64,000 nucleotides of DNA from Marisediminicola antarctica. Its GTDB lineage: Bacteria > Actinomycetota > Actinomycetes > Actinomycetales > Microbacteriaceae. Made by a program: the position numbers and the translations under genes. This document shows positions 54,028 through 63,977 of this stretch, in pieces. A model generated the notes under the pieces. The model made no database searches. It was not told the origin of the DNA and saw only the letters and a program-made list of their open reading frames with translations. The stretch's first letter is position 1, and each line of letters opens with the position of its first letter. The stretch lies in the NCBI RefSeq assembly GCF_009930795.1, contig NZ_CP017146.1:1488001-1552000 (forward strand). The letters are read 5' to 3'.

Positions 54028-54855
54028 ATGGACCTCAACAATCTGGATCTCAGCAACCGGCACGGAATCATCACGGGAGCCGGTCAGGGCATCGGCCAGG
54101 CTCTCGCGCTCGAATTCGGTCGGCGCGGAGGTCACCTGCTATTGGTCGGCCGGCAGTCGGCCACGCTCGAAGAAACCGCACGGCTCGTTGCCGCCGAAGG
54201 GGGAACGACCGAGATCCTGGTCGAAGACCTGACCCAGCCCGGCGCCGTGGAGCGAATCTCTCAGGCGGTTGCATCCTGGAGCGAGCTTGATCTTCTCGTC
54301 AACAACGCCGGCAATGTGCGCGCCGGCCGGCTCGAGCTGACCACCGATGCGGATGTCCACGCGATGATCGACCTGAATCTCACCGCTCCGATCATGCTGA
54401 CCAAGGCCCTGCTTCCGACCCTTCGCCAGAGCGGGCAGGAACGCGGCAGCATCCTCGTGAACGTTGCCAGCGGGATTGCGCTCGTCGGGATGCCGTTCTA
54501 CTCGGTCTACGCCGCAACAAAGTCGGGCCTCGCGCAGTTCGGTGAATCGCTCCGCCGCGAATTGATCGGAACCGGCGTGCATGTCGCGACCGTGTATCCC
54601 GGCGCGACCGACACGGCGATGATGACATCGCAGAACGCCGGTGCCGACCTCGGGTGGGAGCGTCGATCGCTCGATGAGGTCATCGCCGACCTGATTGCTG
54701 CACTCGAGGCCGGCGAGCATGAGATCAACACCGCACCGGAAGGCCGCCGGGCGATGCAACAGCTCAATATCACCGACCCGATGGCCGTGGATGCCGCAAT
54801 CGCGCCTGGCCTTGAGGCACTCGAACTCGCGGTTCGCGACCACCGCAGCATCTAG
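54028..54855 (+). CDS. Short-chain dehydrogenase/reductase
   Basis: 275 aa classical SDR. The cofactor site is GAGQGIGQALALEFG, the NNAG motif is LLVNNAGNVRAG, and the catalytic Tyr161 and Lys165 are in YSVYAATKSG, with Ser in NVASGIAL. The ATG at 54028 has AAGGAAG upstream. The acidic/basic residue pattern after the first strand (LVGRQSATLEET) suggests NADP(H) preference, weakly. It lies 158 bases after the TetR gene and converges on the GMC gene. Its substrate is unknown; context suggests an alcohol or ketone. Confidence 0.9.
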   Translation: MDLNNLDLSNRHGIITGAGQGIGQALALEFGRRGGHLLLVGRQSATLEETARLVAAEGGTTEILVEDLTQPGAVERISQAVASWSELDLLVNNAGNVRAGRLELTTDADVHAMIDLNLTAPIMLTKALLPTLRQSGQERGSILVNVASGIALVGMPFYSVYAATKSGLAQFGESLRRELIGTGVHVATVYPGATDTAMMTSQNAGADLGWERRSLDEVIADLIAALEAGEHEINTAPEGRRAMQQLNITDPMAVDAAIAPGLEALELAVRDHRSI

Positions 54856-54911
54856 AACCGCAGCATCTGGAAGGACCGCCTCGCGTGAGCGCGGGTGCCC
54901 TGCAGCAGCGA

Positions 54912-56543
54912 TCACCTGACGGTGACGGACTCCCTCACCCCCTTGCGGGCGCTGGTGAGGATCAGCTTCGCCGCCTTTTCGCCGATCACGATCGAGGGGG
55001 CGTTGGTGTGCCCGCGGATGATCTCGGGCATTACCGAGGCGTCCGCGACGCGAAGACCCTGCACCCCGCGTACGCGCAGGTCGCCATCAACAGGCGCAGC
55101 GGCATCCGATCCCATGCGCGCCGTGCTCGTGGGGTGGTAGAGGGTGTGGGAGAGCCCGTTGAGCGACTGCTCCGCACGAGCGACCGCTTCGAGGGTCTCG
55201 CCGTTCATCGGGCGCAGGTAGGTTCCGTCCGCGACCACCCGCATCGAGGGTGTCGCCAGAATGCGTTCTGCAATGGCCAGACCCGCCATCATGACCGCGC
55301 GGTCTTCGCCGCCTGCGTCCGACAGATAGCGGGGGTCGATGATCGGCTTGTCGAGTGGATCGGCGGAGGCGAGCGTGACCGTGCCCGTGCTCTTGGGCTG
55401 CAAGAGGATCGGGCCCACACTGATGCCGTGTCCCGGAATGCCGGAAAGACCTTCGTCGACGTAGGCGGCGGGCGCGAAGATGATCTCGACATCCGGCAAG
55501 GCGACAGCGTCGCTCGACCGAACAAAGCCGTAGGCCTCGGCGACATTCGACGTGAGCATCCCGCGACGACGCAGCAGGTACTTGCCGACCTCGCCGAGTG
55601 CCGTGGCGGTGAACAGCGTTCCGCCAGCGGTCCCGACCGTCAGGAACGACACCAGATGATCCCGCAGGTTGGCCCCAACCTCCGGCGAGTGGGCAACGAC
55701 CGGAATGCCGAGGGACTTCAGTTGCGCGGCGTCACCGATCCCCGACAGCATGAGCAACTGAGGCGTGTTGACGGCGCCGCCGCTGAGAATGACCTCGGCG
55801 CGCGCTGCGGACTGGTGAAGTTCACCGCCGCTCGAGTACTCGACACCCACGGCGCGGGTGCCGTCGAACAGAACACGGGTGGCCTGGGCCCCCGTACGCA
55901 CGGTCAGGTTGCTGCGCCCCTGCGCGGGGGTCAGATAACCGTTGACGGTGCTGTGGCGCGCGCCCTTGGTCTGGTTGAGCATCGTCTGGCTGAATCCTTC
56001 GGGCTGCCGAGAGTTCGGCGGCACGACCGAATAGCCGGCTTCCGTCACAGCCGTGAGGAACGTGCCGGTCAGCTCCCGAGGACTGCGCTGTGCCTCGACG
56101 CTCATGGGGCCAGCGACCCCATGCTCGGGATCCGTCGCATCCTGCACCTTCTCGACCTTCTTGAAGATCGGCAGCAGCGACTCGAATGACCAGCCGTCCC
56201 CTGCCAGCTCCGCCCAGCGATCGTAGTCGGCAGCGAAGCCACGCACCCACATCATGGCGTTGAGCGACGACGACCCGCCGAGTACCTTCCCGCGCGGCCA
56301 ATAGATGGTTCGTCCGCCAAGGCCAGGCTGCGGTGTCGTCTCGTATTTCCAGTCGAAGTCGCTCTTGAAAAGACCCGAGAACGCCGCGGGGATGTGGATC
56401 GCCTGATTCTTGTCCGAGGATCCCGCCTCGAGCAGCAGCACTGTCGTCGAGGGGTCGGCGCTCAGTCGATTGGCCAGCGCGGCACCGGCAGAACCCGCAC
56501 CGACGACGACGTAGTCGAAGGCTCCCGCGTCTCGCGCGCTCAC
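54912..56543 (-). CDS. GMC-family FAD oxidoreductase (choline/alcohol dehydrogenase type)
   Basis: 543 aa. The FAD site is FDYVVVGAGSAGAALANRLS; GMC signature 1 is GKVLGGSSSLNAMMWVRG, signature 2 is SGGAVNTPQLLMLSGIG, and the active-site His lies in LYHPTSTARMG, with Asn in GHTNAPSIVIGEK. It oxidises an alcohol to an aldehyde. The GTG at 56543 overlaps the ligase stop (GTGA). It is the third gene of the operon dehydrogenase - ligase - GMC. A choline dehydrogenase role is possible, but the acyl-CoA ligase partner suggests a hydrophobic or aromatic alcohol. Confidence 0.9.
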   Translation of the reverse strand: MSARDAGAFDYVVVGAGSAGAALANRLSADPSTTVLLLEAGSSDKNQAIHIPAAFSGLFKSDFDWKYETTPQPGLGGRTIYWPRGKVLGGSSSLNAMMWVRGFAADYDRWAELAGDGWSFESLLPIFKKVEKVQDATDPEHGVAGPMSVEAQRSPRELTGTFLTAVTEAGYSVVPPNSRQPEGFSQTMLNQTKGARHSTVNGYLTPAQGRSNLTVRTGAQATRVLFDGTRAVGVEYSSGGELHQSAARAEVILSGGAVNTPQLLMLSGIGDAAQLKSLGIPVVAHSPEVGANLRDHLVSFLTVGTAGGTLFTATALGEVGKYLLRRRGMLTSNVAEAYGFVRSSDAVALPDVEIIFAPAAYVDEGLSGIPGHGISVGPILLQPKSTGTVTLASADPLDKPIIDPRYLSDAGGEDRAVMMAGLAIAERILATPSMRVVADGTYLRPMNGETLEAVARAEQSLNGLSHTLYHPTSTARMGSDAAAPVDGDLRVRGVQGLRVADASVMPEIIRGHTNAPSIVIGEKAAKLILTSARKGVRESVTVR

Positions 56544-58126
56544 GACCGGCCCGCCAGGATCCGAAGGTCCTTGCGCAGGATCTTGCCTGAAGACGACTTC
56601 GGAATTGTCTCGATCATCTCGACCTGTCTCACTTTCTTGTAGGGGGCGACGCGTTCGGCGACGAAGGCGATCACCTCGTCTTCGGTCAGTTCCGCTTGCG
56701 GTTGCAGCACGACATACGCCTTCGGCACTTCTTCGCCATCCGCATCCGCCACACCGATCACGGCGGCGTCGGCGACCAGCGGATGCGACAGCAGCAGAGC
56801 TTCGAGCTCGGCCGGTGCCACCTGGTGGCCCTTGTACTTGATGAGTTCCTTGAGTCGGTCGACGATGGTCACGTAACCCTCCGCGCTGACCGTGGCGACA
56901 TCGCCGGTGTGCAGGAAACCGTCGTCGGTCAACGCATCCCGGCTGGCCTGCTCGTTGCCCAAGTAACCGACCATGATGTTGGGCCCGCGGCAGAGCAGCT
57001 CCCCAGGGCGGCTTACCCCGGTCTCCGGCACCGCGATTTCGTCGCCGGTGAGGGGATCGATGAGACGGCACTCGACGTTCGGAATTGTGAAGCCCACGCT
57101 GCCGAGGGGGATGTCAGTCTTCGTCACATCGTGGGCGTGCGACACCGGGCTCATCTCAGACATGCCGTAACCCTGAATGACCCGGCATGTGAGGCGCTCC
57201 GCCACGGCGGCAGCGATGGCCTCGTCGAGCGACGCCGCACCCGACATGACGACCCGCACGCTGTCCAGCTGGTACTGGTCGACCAGCGGATGCTTCGCCA
57301 ACGCCACCGCAATCGGGGGTGCGATGAAGATGTAGCTGCAGCGGTGATCCGTGATGATGCGCAAGAACTCGACCAGATCGAACCGGGGCATCGTCACCAA
57401 CGTTGCTCGGGTGGATAGCGCCAGGTTGAGCAGCACCGTCATGCCATAGATGTGGAAGAACGGCAGTACTGCCAGCACGGTGTCATCGGAGGTCACCCCG
57501 ATCAGCGGCCCGCCCTGTGCGACGTTGGCGACGAGATTACGGTGGGTGAGCATGACCCCCTTGGGCTTCGCGGTCGTCCCAGAGGAGAAGGGCAGCACGG
57601 CCAGGTGCACGCTCGGGTCGAATATCACGTCGGGAGCGGGTAGTCCTGCGCCGATCAGGTCGGACAGCGAGCGGTGCCCTTCGGCACCGTCCAGCACGAT
57701 CACGTTCTCACCGACCAGCCCGACGCGCGTGGAGCCGGTGAGCGCAGCGTCGAGTAGCGGCGTGACGGTGATGAGGCGGGTGGCGCCCGCATCCGACAGT
57801 TGGGAGGCGATGTCATCGGCGGTCGCGAGGGCATTGATGGTGGTCGCGGTTGCACCGGCCCGCAGGATTCCGTGAAACACGGCGACGAAGGCGGGGGTGT
57901 TCGGCGAGTGCAGGGCCACGACATCGCCCACTGCCACACCATCGGCCGCGAGAGCGCCCGCGATCGCGTCGATCTGCGCGATGAGCTCGCGGTAGGTCGT
58001 GGTCGCCCCGGATGTGCCGTCGGTGACGGCGGCGCGATCCAGGTCGGCTTCGTCGATCGAGCCGAAGAGGAAGTCGTAGAGGCTCAGCTCGGGGATGCTG
58101 ACGTTGGGGTACGGGCTAGCGAACAC
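56540..58126 (-). CDS. 4-coumarate-CoA-ligase-like AMP-dependent acyl-CoA synthetase
   Basis: 528 aa ANL superfamily enzyme. The AMP-binding motif is LPFSSGTTAKPKGVMLTH, A5 is GYGMSEMSP, A7/A8 is FLHTGDVATVSAEGYVTIVD with DRLKELIKYKGHQVAPAELE, and A10 is PKSSSGKILRKDLR with the catalytic Lys. It activates a carboxylic acid to the CoA ester. The GTG at 58126 is 8 bases after the aldehyde dehydrogenase stop, and its own stop overlaps the GMC start. The residues that line the acyl pocket do not let me name the acid. Confidence 0.92.
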   Translation of the reverse strand: MFASPYPNVSIPELSLYDFLFGSIDEADLDRAAVTDGTSGATTTYRELIAQIDAIAGALAADGVAVGDVVALHSPNTPAFVAVFHGILRAGATATTINALATADDIASQLSDAGATRLITVTPLLDAALTGSTRVGLVGENVIVLDGAEGHRSLSDLIGAGLPAPDVIFDPSVHLAVLPFSSGTTAKPKGVMLTHRNLVANVAQGGPLIGVTSDDTVLAVLPFFHIYGMTVLLNLALSTRATLVTMPRFDLVEFLRIITDHRCSYIFIAPPIAVALAKHPLVDQYQLDSVRVVMSGAASLDEAIAAAVAERLTCRVIQGYGMSEMSPVSHAHDVTKTDIPLGSVGFTIPNVECRLIDPLTGDEIAVPETGVSRPGELLCRGPNIMVGYLGNEQASRDALTDDGFLHTGDVATVSAEGYVTIVDRLKELIKYKGHQVAPAELEALLLSHPLVADAAVIGVADADGEEVPKAYVVLQPQAELTEDEVIAFVAERVAPYKKVRQVEMIETIPKSSSGKILRKDLRILAGRS

Positions 58127-58134
58127 GGTTGGCG

Positions 58135-59883
58135 CTACGCCTTGAACGCGGACAGGAAGATCGCGGGCATCTTCGCCCACGAGGGTTTGGCGACGAAGCC
58201 GGTCAGCAGACGTCCGGTGGTTCGGGCGCTGCGGGCTGTCACAAACCAGGGCGGCTTGGGGAACAGCGCGAACTCGCCGTGGGCGAAGGAGCGAGGGAAC
58301 GGGCGGAAGGGACCCGTGACGACGGTGCGTTCCACATCGTCGATGAGTAGGGCGTTGTGCACGACTCCGACGCCTGACTGCACGTCGTCGATGGTGTGGC
58401 CGGGGAATGCCCCCCACGTTGCCGTCGCGGTGAGGAATCCGACACCGGTCCACGCATTGATTGCAACGGTGCCGTACCGGAGTGCAGCGACGGCGTTCCG
58501 GAAGCCGATGCCCAGTTTCTTGATGACGGCCGGGTCGGCGATGATGTTCGCGCCCAGAGTGCCCAGGAAGTCCCGGTTGACGGTGGCCACGGCGGTGTCG
58601 AGGTAGGCCTGTCCGGTGCCCGGCAGCTCGATGACGCCGAGGACGGGGGAGAAGTACTCGGTCGACTCGATGACGGAGGTATCCTCGCCGGCTTTGATGT
58701 CCACGAGGAGTCGCGTGCCGTTGGCGAGTCGCTGTGCCTTCGGATAGCAGGCTTGCGCATCCTGAAGGCGGGAGTCGCTGCCGGGATACCACGCGCGCCG
58801 CTGCGGTGCGCGCTCCAGCGCGGCACGCAGTTCTGACAGGAAGGCCTCCTTCTGCGGCCAGTCCTTGCTGAGCACCACAATCTGTCCAGCGATGCAGTTG
58901 TATCCGCCGTTGTGCAGGCGCTGCGTGGCGACGTGCTCCGCCTGGTAGCGCAGGTCGCGCTGTGTCCATTTGCTGGGCACGAGGATGATGGGCGAGACGC
59001 CGCCGAGCTCACTCGTCATCGGCTTGGCGAGCACCGGCGTTCCTGCGGCCCGTCGCTTCACCGCCTCCGCGCCAGTGCCCCACACGATCGCATCATGCGT
59101 CGCGGTACTTCCGGTCATGTGCACATGGTCGATACCGGGGTGATGGGCAAGGTAGGTTCCCTCGGCAGCTCCACCCTGCACAATCCGGACCAGTTTTGCG
59201 GTGACCAGCGGCTGAAGTGCCGCGAGGTAGACGCTCATCATGCCGGCCATTGTCGGGTTGAGCTTGAGCACCACCGCCCTGTTGTTGGCCACGATTTCAT
59301 ACAGCACGTCAAGGGGCGGGATGGAGGTGATGTTGCCGGCGCCGAGCACGAGTCCCACACCGCCGGAGACTGTCGGAGCAAGCTCCCCGAGGCCCGCGGC
59401 GGCCACCGCCTTTGCCGCCGTGACGCCCGGCTTGAGCCACACTTCCGCGCTGAATCCGTTGAGCAGCAGCGCCTCATATGCAGTGTGCGGAAGAACGGGG
59501 ACGGTGACCCGGTTACCTGGCGCGGTTCCCATCTTGATACCCGACAGTGGCGACTTCCCTGCTGCGAGGCCGGCCACAGTGTGCGAGAGCGTGCCGACAC
59601 CCGCGAGGGCAGCGTAGGGTCCGGAGATCCACTCCTCGCCTACGAGCTGGGATGTCGCATCCAGCCCCTTGATGTCGCGAGCGCGCAGTGCCCAACGCTG
59701 CGCCTGCGCCGCCATCGCGGCGTGGGTCGCAGCGAGCAGTCCGGCACGTCCAGCGAGCGGCATCGAGGCCCACTGTGCGGAACCCTCACTCAGATCGCTG
59801 ATCGTCGCGTCGAGCATGGCTCGTGCGGTGGCAGACAGTTCGGAAGCGGGAGCGGTCTGCGGGGTGGGCGCGTCGATGGTCAT
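58135..59883 (-). CDS. Aldehyde dehydrogenase, long form (582 aa)
   Basis: The catalytic Glu is in TSELGGVSPIILVPS and the catalytic Cys in NGGYNCIAGQIVVLSK. At 582 aa it is longer than usual (about 480-500 aa); the extra residues lie in an N-terminal Ala-rich part and in a C-terminal tail after FPGHTIDDVQSGVGVVHNAL. The ATG at 59883 has AAAGGAG upstream. It leads an operon with the ligase and the GMC enzyme and faces a PucR/CdaR-type regulator. The order alcohol oxidase, aldehyde dehydrogenase, CoA ligase suggests one alcohol oxidised and activated step by step. Confidence 0.9.
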   Translation of the reverse strand: MTIDAPTPQTAPASELSATARAMLDATISDLSEGSAQWASMPLAGRAGLLAATHAAMAAQAQRWALRARDIKGLDATSQLVGEEWISGPYAALAGVGTLSHTVAGLAAGKSPLSGIKMGTAPGNRVTVPVLPHTAYEALLLNGFSAEVWLKPGVTAAKAVAAAGLGELAPTVSGGVGLVLGAGNITSIPPLDVLYEIVANNRAVVLKLNPTMAGMMSVYLAALQPLVTAKLVRIVQGGAAEGTYLAHHPGIDHVHMTGSTATHDAIVWGTGAEAVKRRAAGTPVLAKPMTSELGGVSPIILVPSKWTQRDLRYQAEHVATQRLHNGGYNCIAGQIVVLSKDWPQKEAFLSELRAALERAPQRRAWYPGSDSRLQDAQACYPKAQRLANGTRLLVDIKAGEDTSVIESTEYFSPVLGVIELPGTGQAYLDTAVATVNRDFLGTLGANIIADPAVIKKLGIGFRNAVAALRYGTVAINAWTGVGFLTATATWGAFPGHTIDDVQSGVGVVHNALLIDDVERTVVTGPFRPFPRSFAHGEFALFPKPPWFVTARSARTTGRLLTGFVAKPSWAKMPAIFLSAFKA

Positions 59884-59967
59884 GGATCTCCTTTGATCGT
59901 GTCAATCAGTGTTGCGGCGCGAGGCCTCCCGTCCGATAGGCAGCTGCCCCGTATTTCGACTACCGAG

Positions 59968-59985
59968 GTTGTGCGGCTGCACAAC
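59968..59985. promoter_or_regulatory. Candidate operator of the PucR/CdaR-type regulator
   Basis: A perfect 7-base inverted repeat, GTTGTGC-GGCT-GCACAAC, in the 134-base gap between the divergent aldehyde dehydrogenase operon and regulator gene. Binding by that regulator is inferred from position. Confidence 0.5.
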
Positions 59986-60017
59986 TGGAACCTCGCGTGC
60001 CCGGCTATGGTCCTTAC

Positions 60018-61223
60018 ATGAGCACTTCGAACAATGCGGTTCGGGACCCAGGGACAGCCGCACACGAGATCGACGCGGACGCGGTTGCGCTTTTCGCCGA
60101 GATGCTCGAGTCCGTCGGCACCATCGCCGATCGCATCGTCGAACAGATTCTCACCGGGGAGCACTCCTATGAGGAGAGCACCCTGGCGGTGCCTGTGCTG
60201 CAATCGGTGGTGACAGAGAACGTGGACGCCCTGCTTCGAGGGCTCTCGGGCGGGCACCGGCTGCTCGATGCGCCGCGCCGCGCCGGACGGGTGAAGGCGG
60301 AGTCCGGCATCCCCATGGCGGGGCTGTTGCACGCCTACCGCCTTGCTGGCCTGCAGCTATGGGAGGAGATGATTGCGCGGTCGCACGTGTCGCAGCGTTC
60401 CGAGTCACTGCTGCGCGTGTCCTCCTCTGTCTGGGGCATCATCGACGAGTACTCGAATGCGGCAGCCGAGTCCTACCGCGAGGTCATCGACGATCTGGGT
60501 CGCAAAGACCAGCAAGCCAAGAGCGTGATGCTCCTGAGCCTGCTCGAAGGAGAGACAGTGCATGGCGAGGTATCGCGCCTGTTGCGTGCGCTCAACCTCC
60601 CGGAGCACGCCACCTATCTTGTCGTTGCCGCTGAATTGAGTGGCACGGGTGCCGACCCCATGCCCGGCATCGCCACACGACTTCGCGCCGCGGGGATCGC
60701 CTCGGCCTGGGCGACGTGGAAGGGCGAGTTCGTCGGACTGCTGGGATGCATCTCCGAATCGGAAGTGGCTATCGCGATCAACGTCGTAGCCGAACGTGCG
60801 GCCTCGCGTATCGGCATCAGCCGGAGCCTGGTATCTCTCGCGGATGCCCGCGACGCCGTTCACCAGGCACGCATGTCGTTGCGATGCACGCCGCGGGCAA
60901 ATGTGGGTGTCCGCCGGTTCGGTTCAGCGCCACTCGACGTACTCATCGTCAGCGACCCGTCGGCGGCGTCCGAGCTCCGAACCGACGTTCTCGGCCCTGT
61001 CCTCGAACTCGGGCTAAAAGACAGGACACCCCTGCTCGACACTCTGGAGGCGTGGTTCGCGGCCGAGGGCTCGACTGCCGAGGCTGCGCTGCGGCTTCAC
61101 TGCCATCGAAACACCGTGCTCTACAGGCTCTCGAAGCTCACAGAGTTGACTGGGCGCTCCGTGTCGAGGCCATCGGATGCCGCGGAGCTGTACGCGGCGA
61201 TGCGGGCAGCCCGTCTGGCGTGA
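60018..61223 (+). CDS. PucR/CdaR-type helix-turn-helix regulator
   Basis: 401 aa. A helical N-terminal sensor region (about 1-160, [40 protein letters not shown]) is followed by a GGDEF-like fold without catalytic motif. The C-terminal helix-turn-helix is [20 protein letters not shown] with [20 protein letters not shown]. It starts at the ATG at 60018, divergent from the aldehyde dehydrogenase-ligase-GMC operon, which it probably controls through the palindrome at 59968. The type differs from the PucR at 43527, which has a true PucR domain. Confidence 0.9.
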   Translation: MSTSNNAVRDPGTAAHEIDADAVALFAEMLESVGTIADRIVEQILTGEHSYEESTLAVPVLQSVVTENVDALLRGLSGGHRLLDAPRRAGRVKAESGIPMAGLLHAYRLAGLQLWEEMIARSHVSQRSESLLRVSSSVWGIIDEYSNAAAESYREVIDDLGRKDQQAKSVMLLSLLEGETVHGEVSRLLRALNLPEHATYLVVAAELSGTGADPMPGIATRLRAAGIASAWATWKGEFVGLLGCISESEVAIAINVVAERAASRIGISRSLVSLADARDAVHQARMSLRCTPRANVGVRRFGSAPLDVLIVSDPSAASELRTDVLGPVLELGLKDRTPLLDTLEAWFAAEGSTAEAALRLHCHRNTVLYRLSKLTELTGRSVSRPSDAAELYAAMRAARLA

Positions 61224-61335
61224 TTCTGTCGCACGCGAGTGCACCCGTTGTCAGGGCGGCGAGTCGGTCCTACTATCAGCGCACAGCGCTCGCTGGTATT
61301 GCCCACATCACCGACATCACGGGACGGGATTGGCC

Positions 61336-61656
61336 ATGACAAAGTACCTGTTTGAAGCGAACTACGTTGGCGAGGGCATCACTGGCCTCATGCGCGAAGG
61401 CGGCACAAAACGGCGCGAGGCGGTCGTCGAAGCCCTGAGGTCCGCTGGCGGGTCGCTCGAGTGCTTCTATTACGCCTTCGGGGACACCGATGCACTCGGA
61501 GTGTTTGAGATCCCGGACGAGGCCGATGCACTCGCCCTCTCGCTCATGATCAATTCGACCGGCGCGGTGAAGCTCCGTCTGAAGCCGCTGATGTCGCCGG
61601 AGGACCTCGACGAAGCCGCCAAGAAGACGCCGTCCTACAGGCCACCCGGGCAGTAA
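61336..61656 (+). CDS. GYD-domain protein
   Basis: 106 aa. It begins MTKYLFEANYVGEGITGLMR and continues CFYYAFGDTDALGVFEIPDE and ADALALSLMINSTGAVKLRL, the pattern of the GYD family (DUF1330/EthD-like ferredoxin fold). The function is unknown. It is a single gene after the PucR/CdaR-type regulator and before the broken lipase-maturation gene. The start ATG at 61336 has a weak upstream site. Confidence 0.8.
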   Translation: MTKYLFEANYVGEGITGLMREGGTKRREAVVEALRSAGGSLECFYYAFGDTDALGVFEIPDEADALALSLMINSTGAVKLRLKPLMSPEDLDEAAKKTPSYRPPGQ

Positions 61657-61679
61657 CGGGCGCCGAGCATTTCGGCACG

Positions 61680-62908
61680 ATGGACTGGTTCAGCGCGAAC
61701 GAGTACGAACTGGCGCGGCAGGTGCTGCAGCGGGGGATCGGCGCCTGCTACCTGATCGCCTTCGTGTCGACGATCAACCAGTTTCCGGCGCTCCTGGGTG
61801 AGCGCGGGCTGCTGCCGGTGCCGCGGCTGCTCGCTCGCATTCGCTACCGGCAGTCGCCCAGCGTGTTCCACTGGCGCTATTCCGACCGGATGCTGCTCGC
61901 AATGTGCTGGACGTGTGCAGCCATCGCCGCCTCGCTCGTCATCGGCCTGCCGCAGCTCGGGCCGCCCTGGCTGCCGATGATCGCGTTCCTCCTGCTGTGG
62001 GCCGCCTACCTCTCGATCGTGAATGTGGGGCAGACGTTCTACTCGTTCGGGTGGGAGAGCCTGCTCATCGGCTCATCAAGATCCGCGGGGGAGCGGAGTG
62101 GCGTGACCTGACCGCGCTCGACTATCACCATGAGACGCAGCCGATGCCGAATCCGGTGAGCTGGTTCGCGCACCGGCTTCCCACGGGTGTGCACCGGCTC
62201 GAGGTGCTCGGCAACCACGTCGTGCAGCTCGGCGTGCCGATCTTCCTCTTCGCCCCGCAGCCCGTCGCCTCGATTGCCGCCACGCTGATTATCGTGACGC
62301 GGCTGTTCTTCCCGACGCTCGCAGACTCCAGCGGGGCGGGGGCGCCGATCTGGTTCATCGTGGTCGTGCTCACGGTCACCGCGCTGCTCGTCGTGCTGAG
62401 CTATTGGCCAGCCCGCAACCTCGTCGCTCGCCGCCAACTCATGAACGCGAGCTTCAACCGCCACCACCTCGTCAATGCCTATGGCGCGTTCGGAACCGTC
62501 ACCAAGCGGCGGAGGGAGGTGGTGGTCGAGGGCACCAGCGCCAGTGAGCCAGACGCCGGGGCGCTGTGGCGGGAGTACGAGTTCACGGGCAAGCCGGGTG
62601 ACCCGATGCGGATGCCCCGGCAGTTCGCGCCGTACCACCTGAGACTGGATTGGCAGATGTGGTTCCTCGCGCTCGGTTCGGCCGACACCAGCTGGTTCCA
62701 GCGGTTGCTGCTGCGCCTGCTCGAACACGACAGAGCGACCCTGCGCCTGCTGCGGGTGAACCCCTTTCCGGATGCACCGCCGCGGTGGCTACGCGCGCGG
62801 GTGTACGACTACCGGTTCACGACGTGGGCGGAGCGCAAGGAAAGCGGGGCGTGGTGGGTACGCACCGAGGTCGGGCTCCTCGTACCGCCGGTGTCCCTGC
62901 GCGACTAG
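61680..62908 (+). pseudogene. Lipase maturation factor family gene with internal deletion and frameshift
   Basis: The first part (61680 to about 62070) reads MDWFSANEYELARQVLQRGI through SIVNVGQTFYSFGWESLLIG and then shifts out of frame. The second part, in another frame, begins LIKIRGGAEWRDLTALDYHH and runs to the C-terminus (ETQPMPNPVSWFAHR, RFTTWAERKESGAWW). Together they match the LMF1 family, but the roughly 40-45 residues normally between FGWESLL and LIKIRG are gone. The join sits on the direct repeat GCTCATC at 62063-62069 and 62071-62077, as expected for a slip deletion. It encodes membrane segments and would help fold secreted lipases if intact. Confidence 0.8.
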
Positions 62909-63942
62909 GGCGCCGCGGGAGTCGTCGTTGCTGCCGCCTCTGGGTTGTTGCACCCGCAGCTGCGCCGGAGCACGAGCGAGGACGGCAGGATGTCGTGGGT
63001 CTCGTCGAGGTTCGACTTGTCGAGGCGGGCGAGCACGCGCTTCATCGCCGTCTCGGCGATGGTCTGGATGCCGGGGTCGACGCTGCTGAGGCCTGGGAAC
63101 GCCCGCGCGGCGAGCTCGGATCCGTCAAACGACATGACGGCGATGTCGCCGGGGACATACAAGTTTGCCTCACGGACGGCACGGATGACGCCAACGGCCT
63201 GCATGTCGGTCGTGACGAAGAAGGCGGTGGGTCGGCTGGACTCGAGGAGCTCCTTCGCCGCGAAGTAGCCGCCGTCGCGATCGTCGTTGCGCGCAATGAG
63301 ACCATCGTCGCAGGGGAGACCGGCCGACTCGAGCGCGGAGCGCCATCCGTTCACGCGCTCCTCGAGCAGGTTCGACACGGATGCGGAACTCGTGACGCAC
63401 GCGACGCGGGTATGGCCGTGCACCTCGACGAGGTGCCGAACCGCCGTGGCCGCGCTCTCACAGCTCTCCGCAACGACCGACGACACGCCGAGCCCGTGCG
63501 GGATCGTGTCGAGAATAAGCACGGGGAGGCCCTTGGCTGCGATCTCGGCCAGGTGGCCCGCGTTCACGCCGAGCATGATGACGGCGTCGACCTGGCGGTC
63601 CGCGTAGGTGCGCAGGTAGCGCTTCTCGCGCTCGAGGTCGTGTCCGACGGTGCCGATGAACAGCACATAGCCGGCATCGTAGGCGATGTCTTCGATCGCG
63701 CGCACGAGAGACGCGGTGGCCGGGTTGTTGAGGTCGGGCACCATGAGCCCGATCGACATCGTCGAAGACCGGCGCAGCGCCTGCGCGATCGCGTTGGGGC
63801 GGTATCCGGTCTCGAGAATCGCCTGCTCGATGCGAGCACGCGCGGCGGCGGAAACCGGGCGGGAGCCGGGGTTGAGCACGTAGCTCACCACTGCCGGCGA
63901 AACGCCAGCACGACGCGCCACATCTGCCCGCGTGACTGCCAC
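62905..63942 (-). CDS. LacI-family transcriptional regulator
   Basis: 345 aa. The N-terminal helix-turn-helix is VTRADVARRAGVSPAVVSYV with LNPGSRPVSAAARARIEQAI and a hinge (GYRPNAIAQALRRSSTMSIG). The periplasmic-binding-like ligand domain follows (DAVIMLGVNAGHLAEIAAKG, AFFVTTDMQAVGVIRAVREA). It starts with GTG at 63942. A short Ala/Thr tail with CGCNN ends the protein. It overlaps the end of the lipase-maturation gene by 4 bases. A palindrome lies 20 bases upstream. The ligand is probably a sugar or nucleoside but is not known; the regulated genes may be beyond the window. Confidence 0.93.
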   Translation of the reverse strand: MAVTRADVARRAGVSPAVVSYVLNPGSRPVSAAARARIEQAILETGYRPNAIAQALRRSSTMSIGLMVPDLNNPATASLVRAIEDIAYDAGYVLFIGTVGHDLEREKRYLRTYADRQVDAVIMLGVNAGHLAEIAAKGLPVLILDTIPHGLGVSSVVAESCESAATAVRHLVEVHGHTRVACVTSSASVSNLLEERVNGWRSALESAGLPCDDGLIARNDDRDGGYFAAKELLESSRPTAFFVTTDMQAVGVIRAVREANLYVPGDIAVMSFDGSELAARAFPGLSSVDPGIQTIAETAMKRVLARLDKSNLDETHDILPSSLVLRRSCGCNNPEAAATTTPAAP

Positions 63943-63961
63943 AGTCGTCCCCTGCCCCTTT

Positions 63962-63977
63962 TAGTCTCTCAAGACTA
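63962..63977. promoter_or_regulatory. Candidate LacI-type operator (autoregulation)
   Basis: A perfect 6-base inverted repeat TAGTCT-CTCA-AGACTA just upstream of the LacI gene start. Position and symmetry suit autoregulation. Confidence 0.5.
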
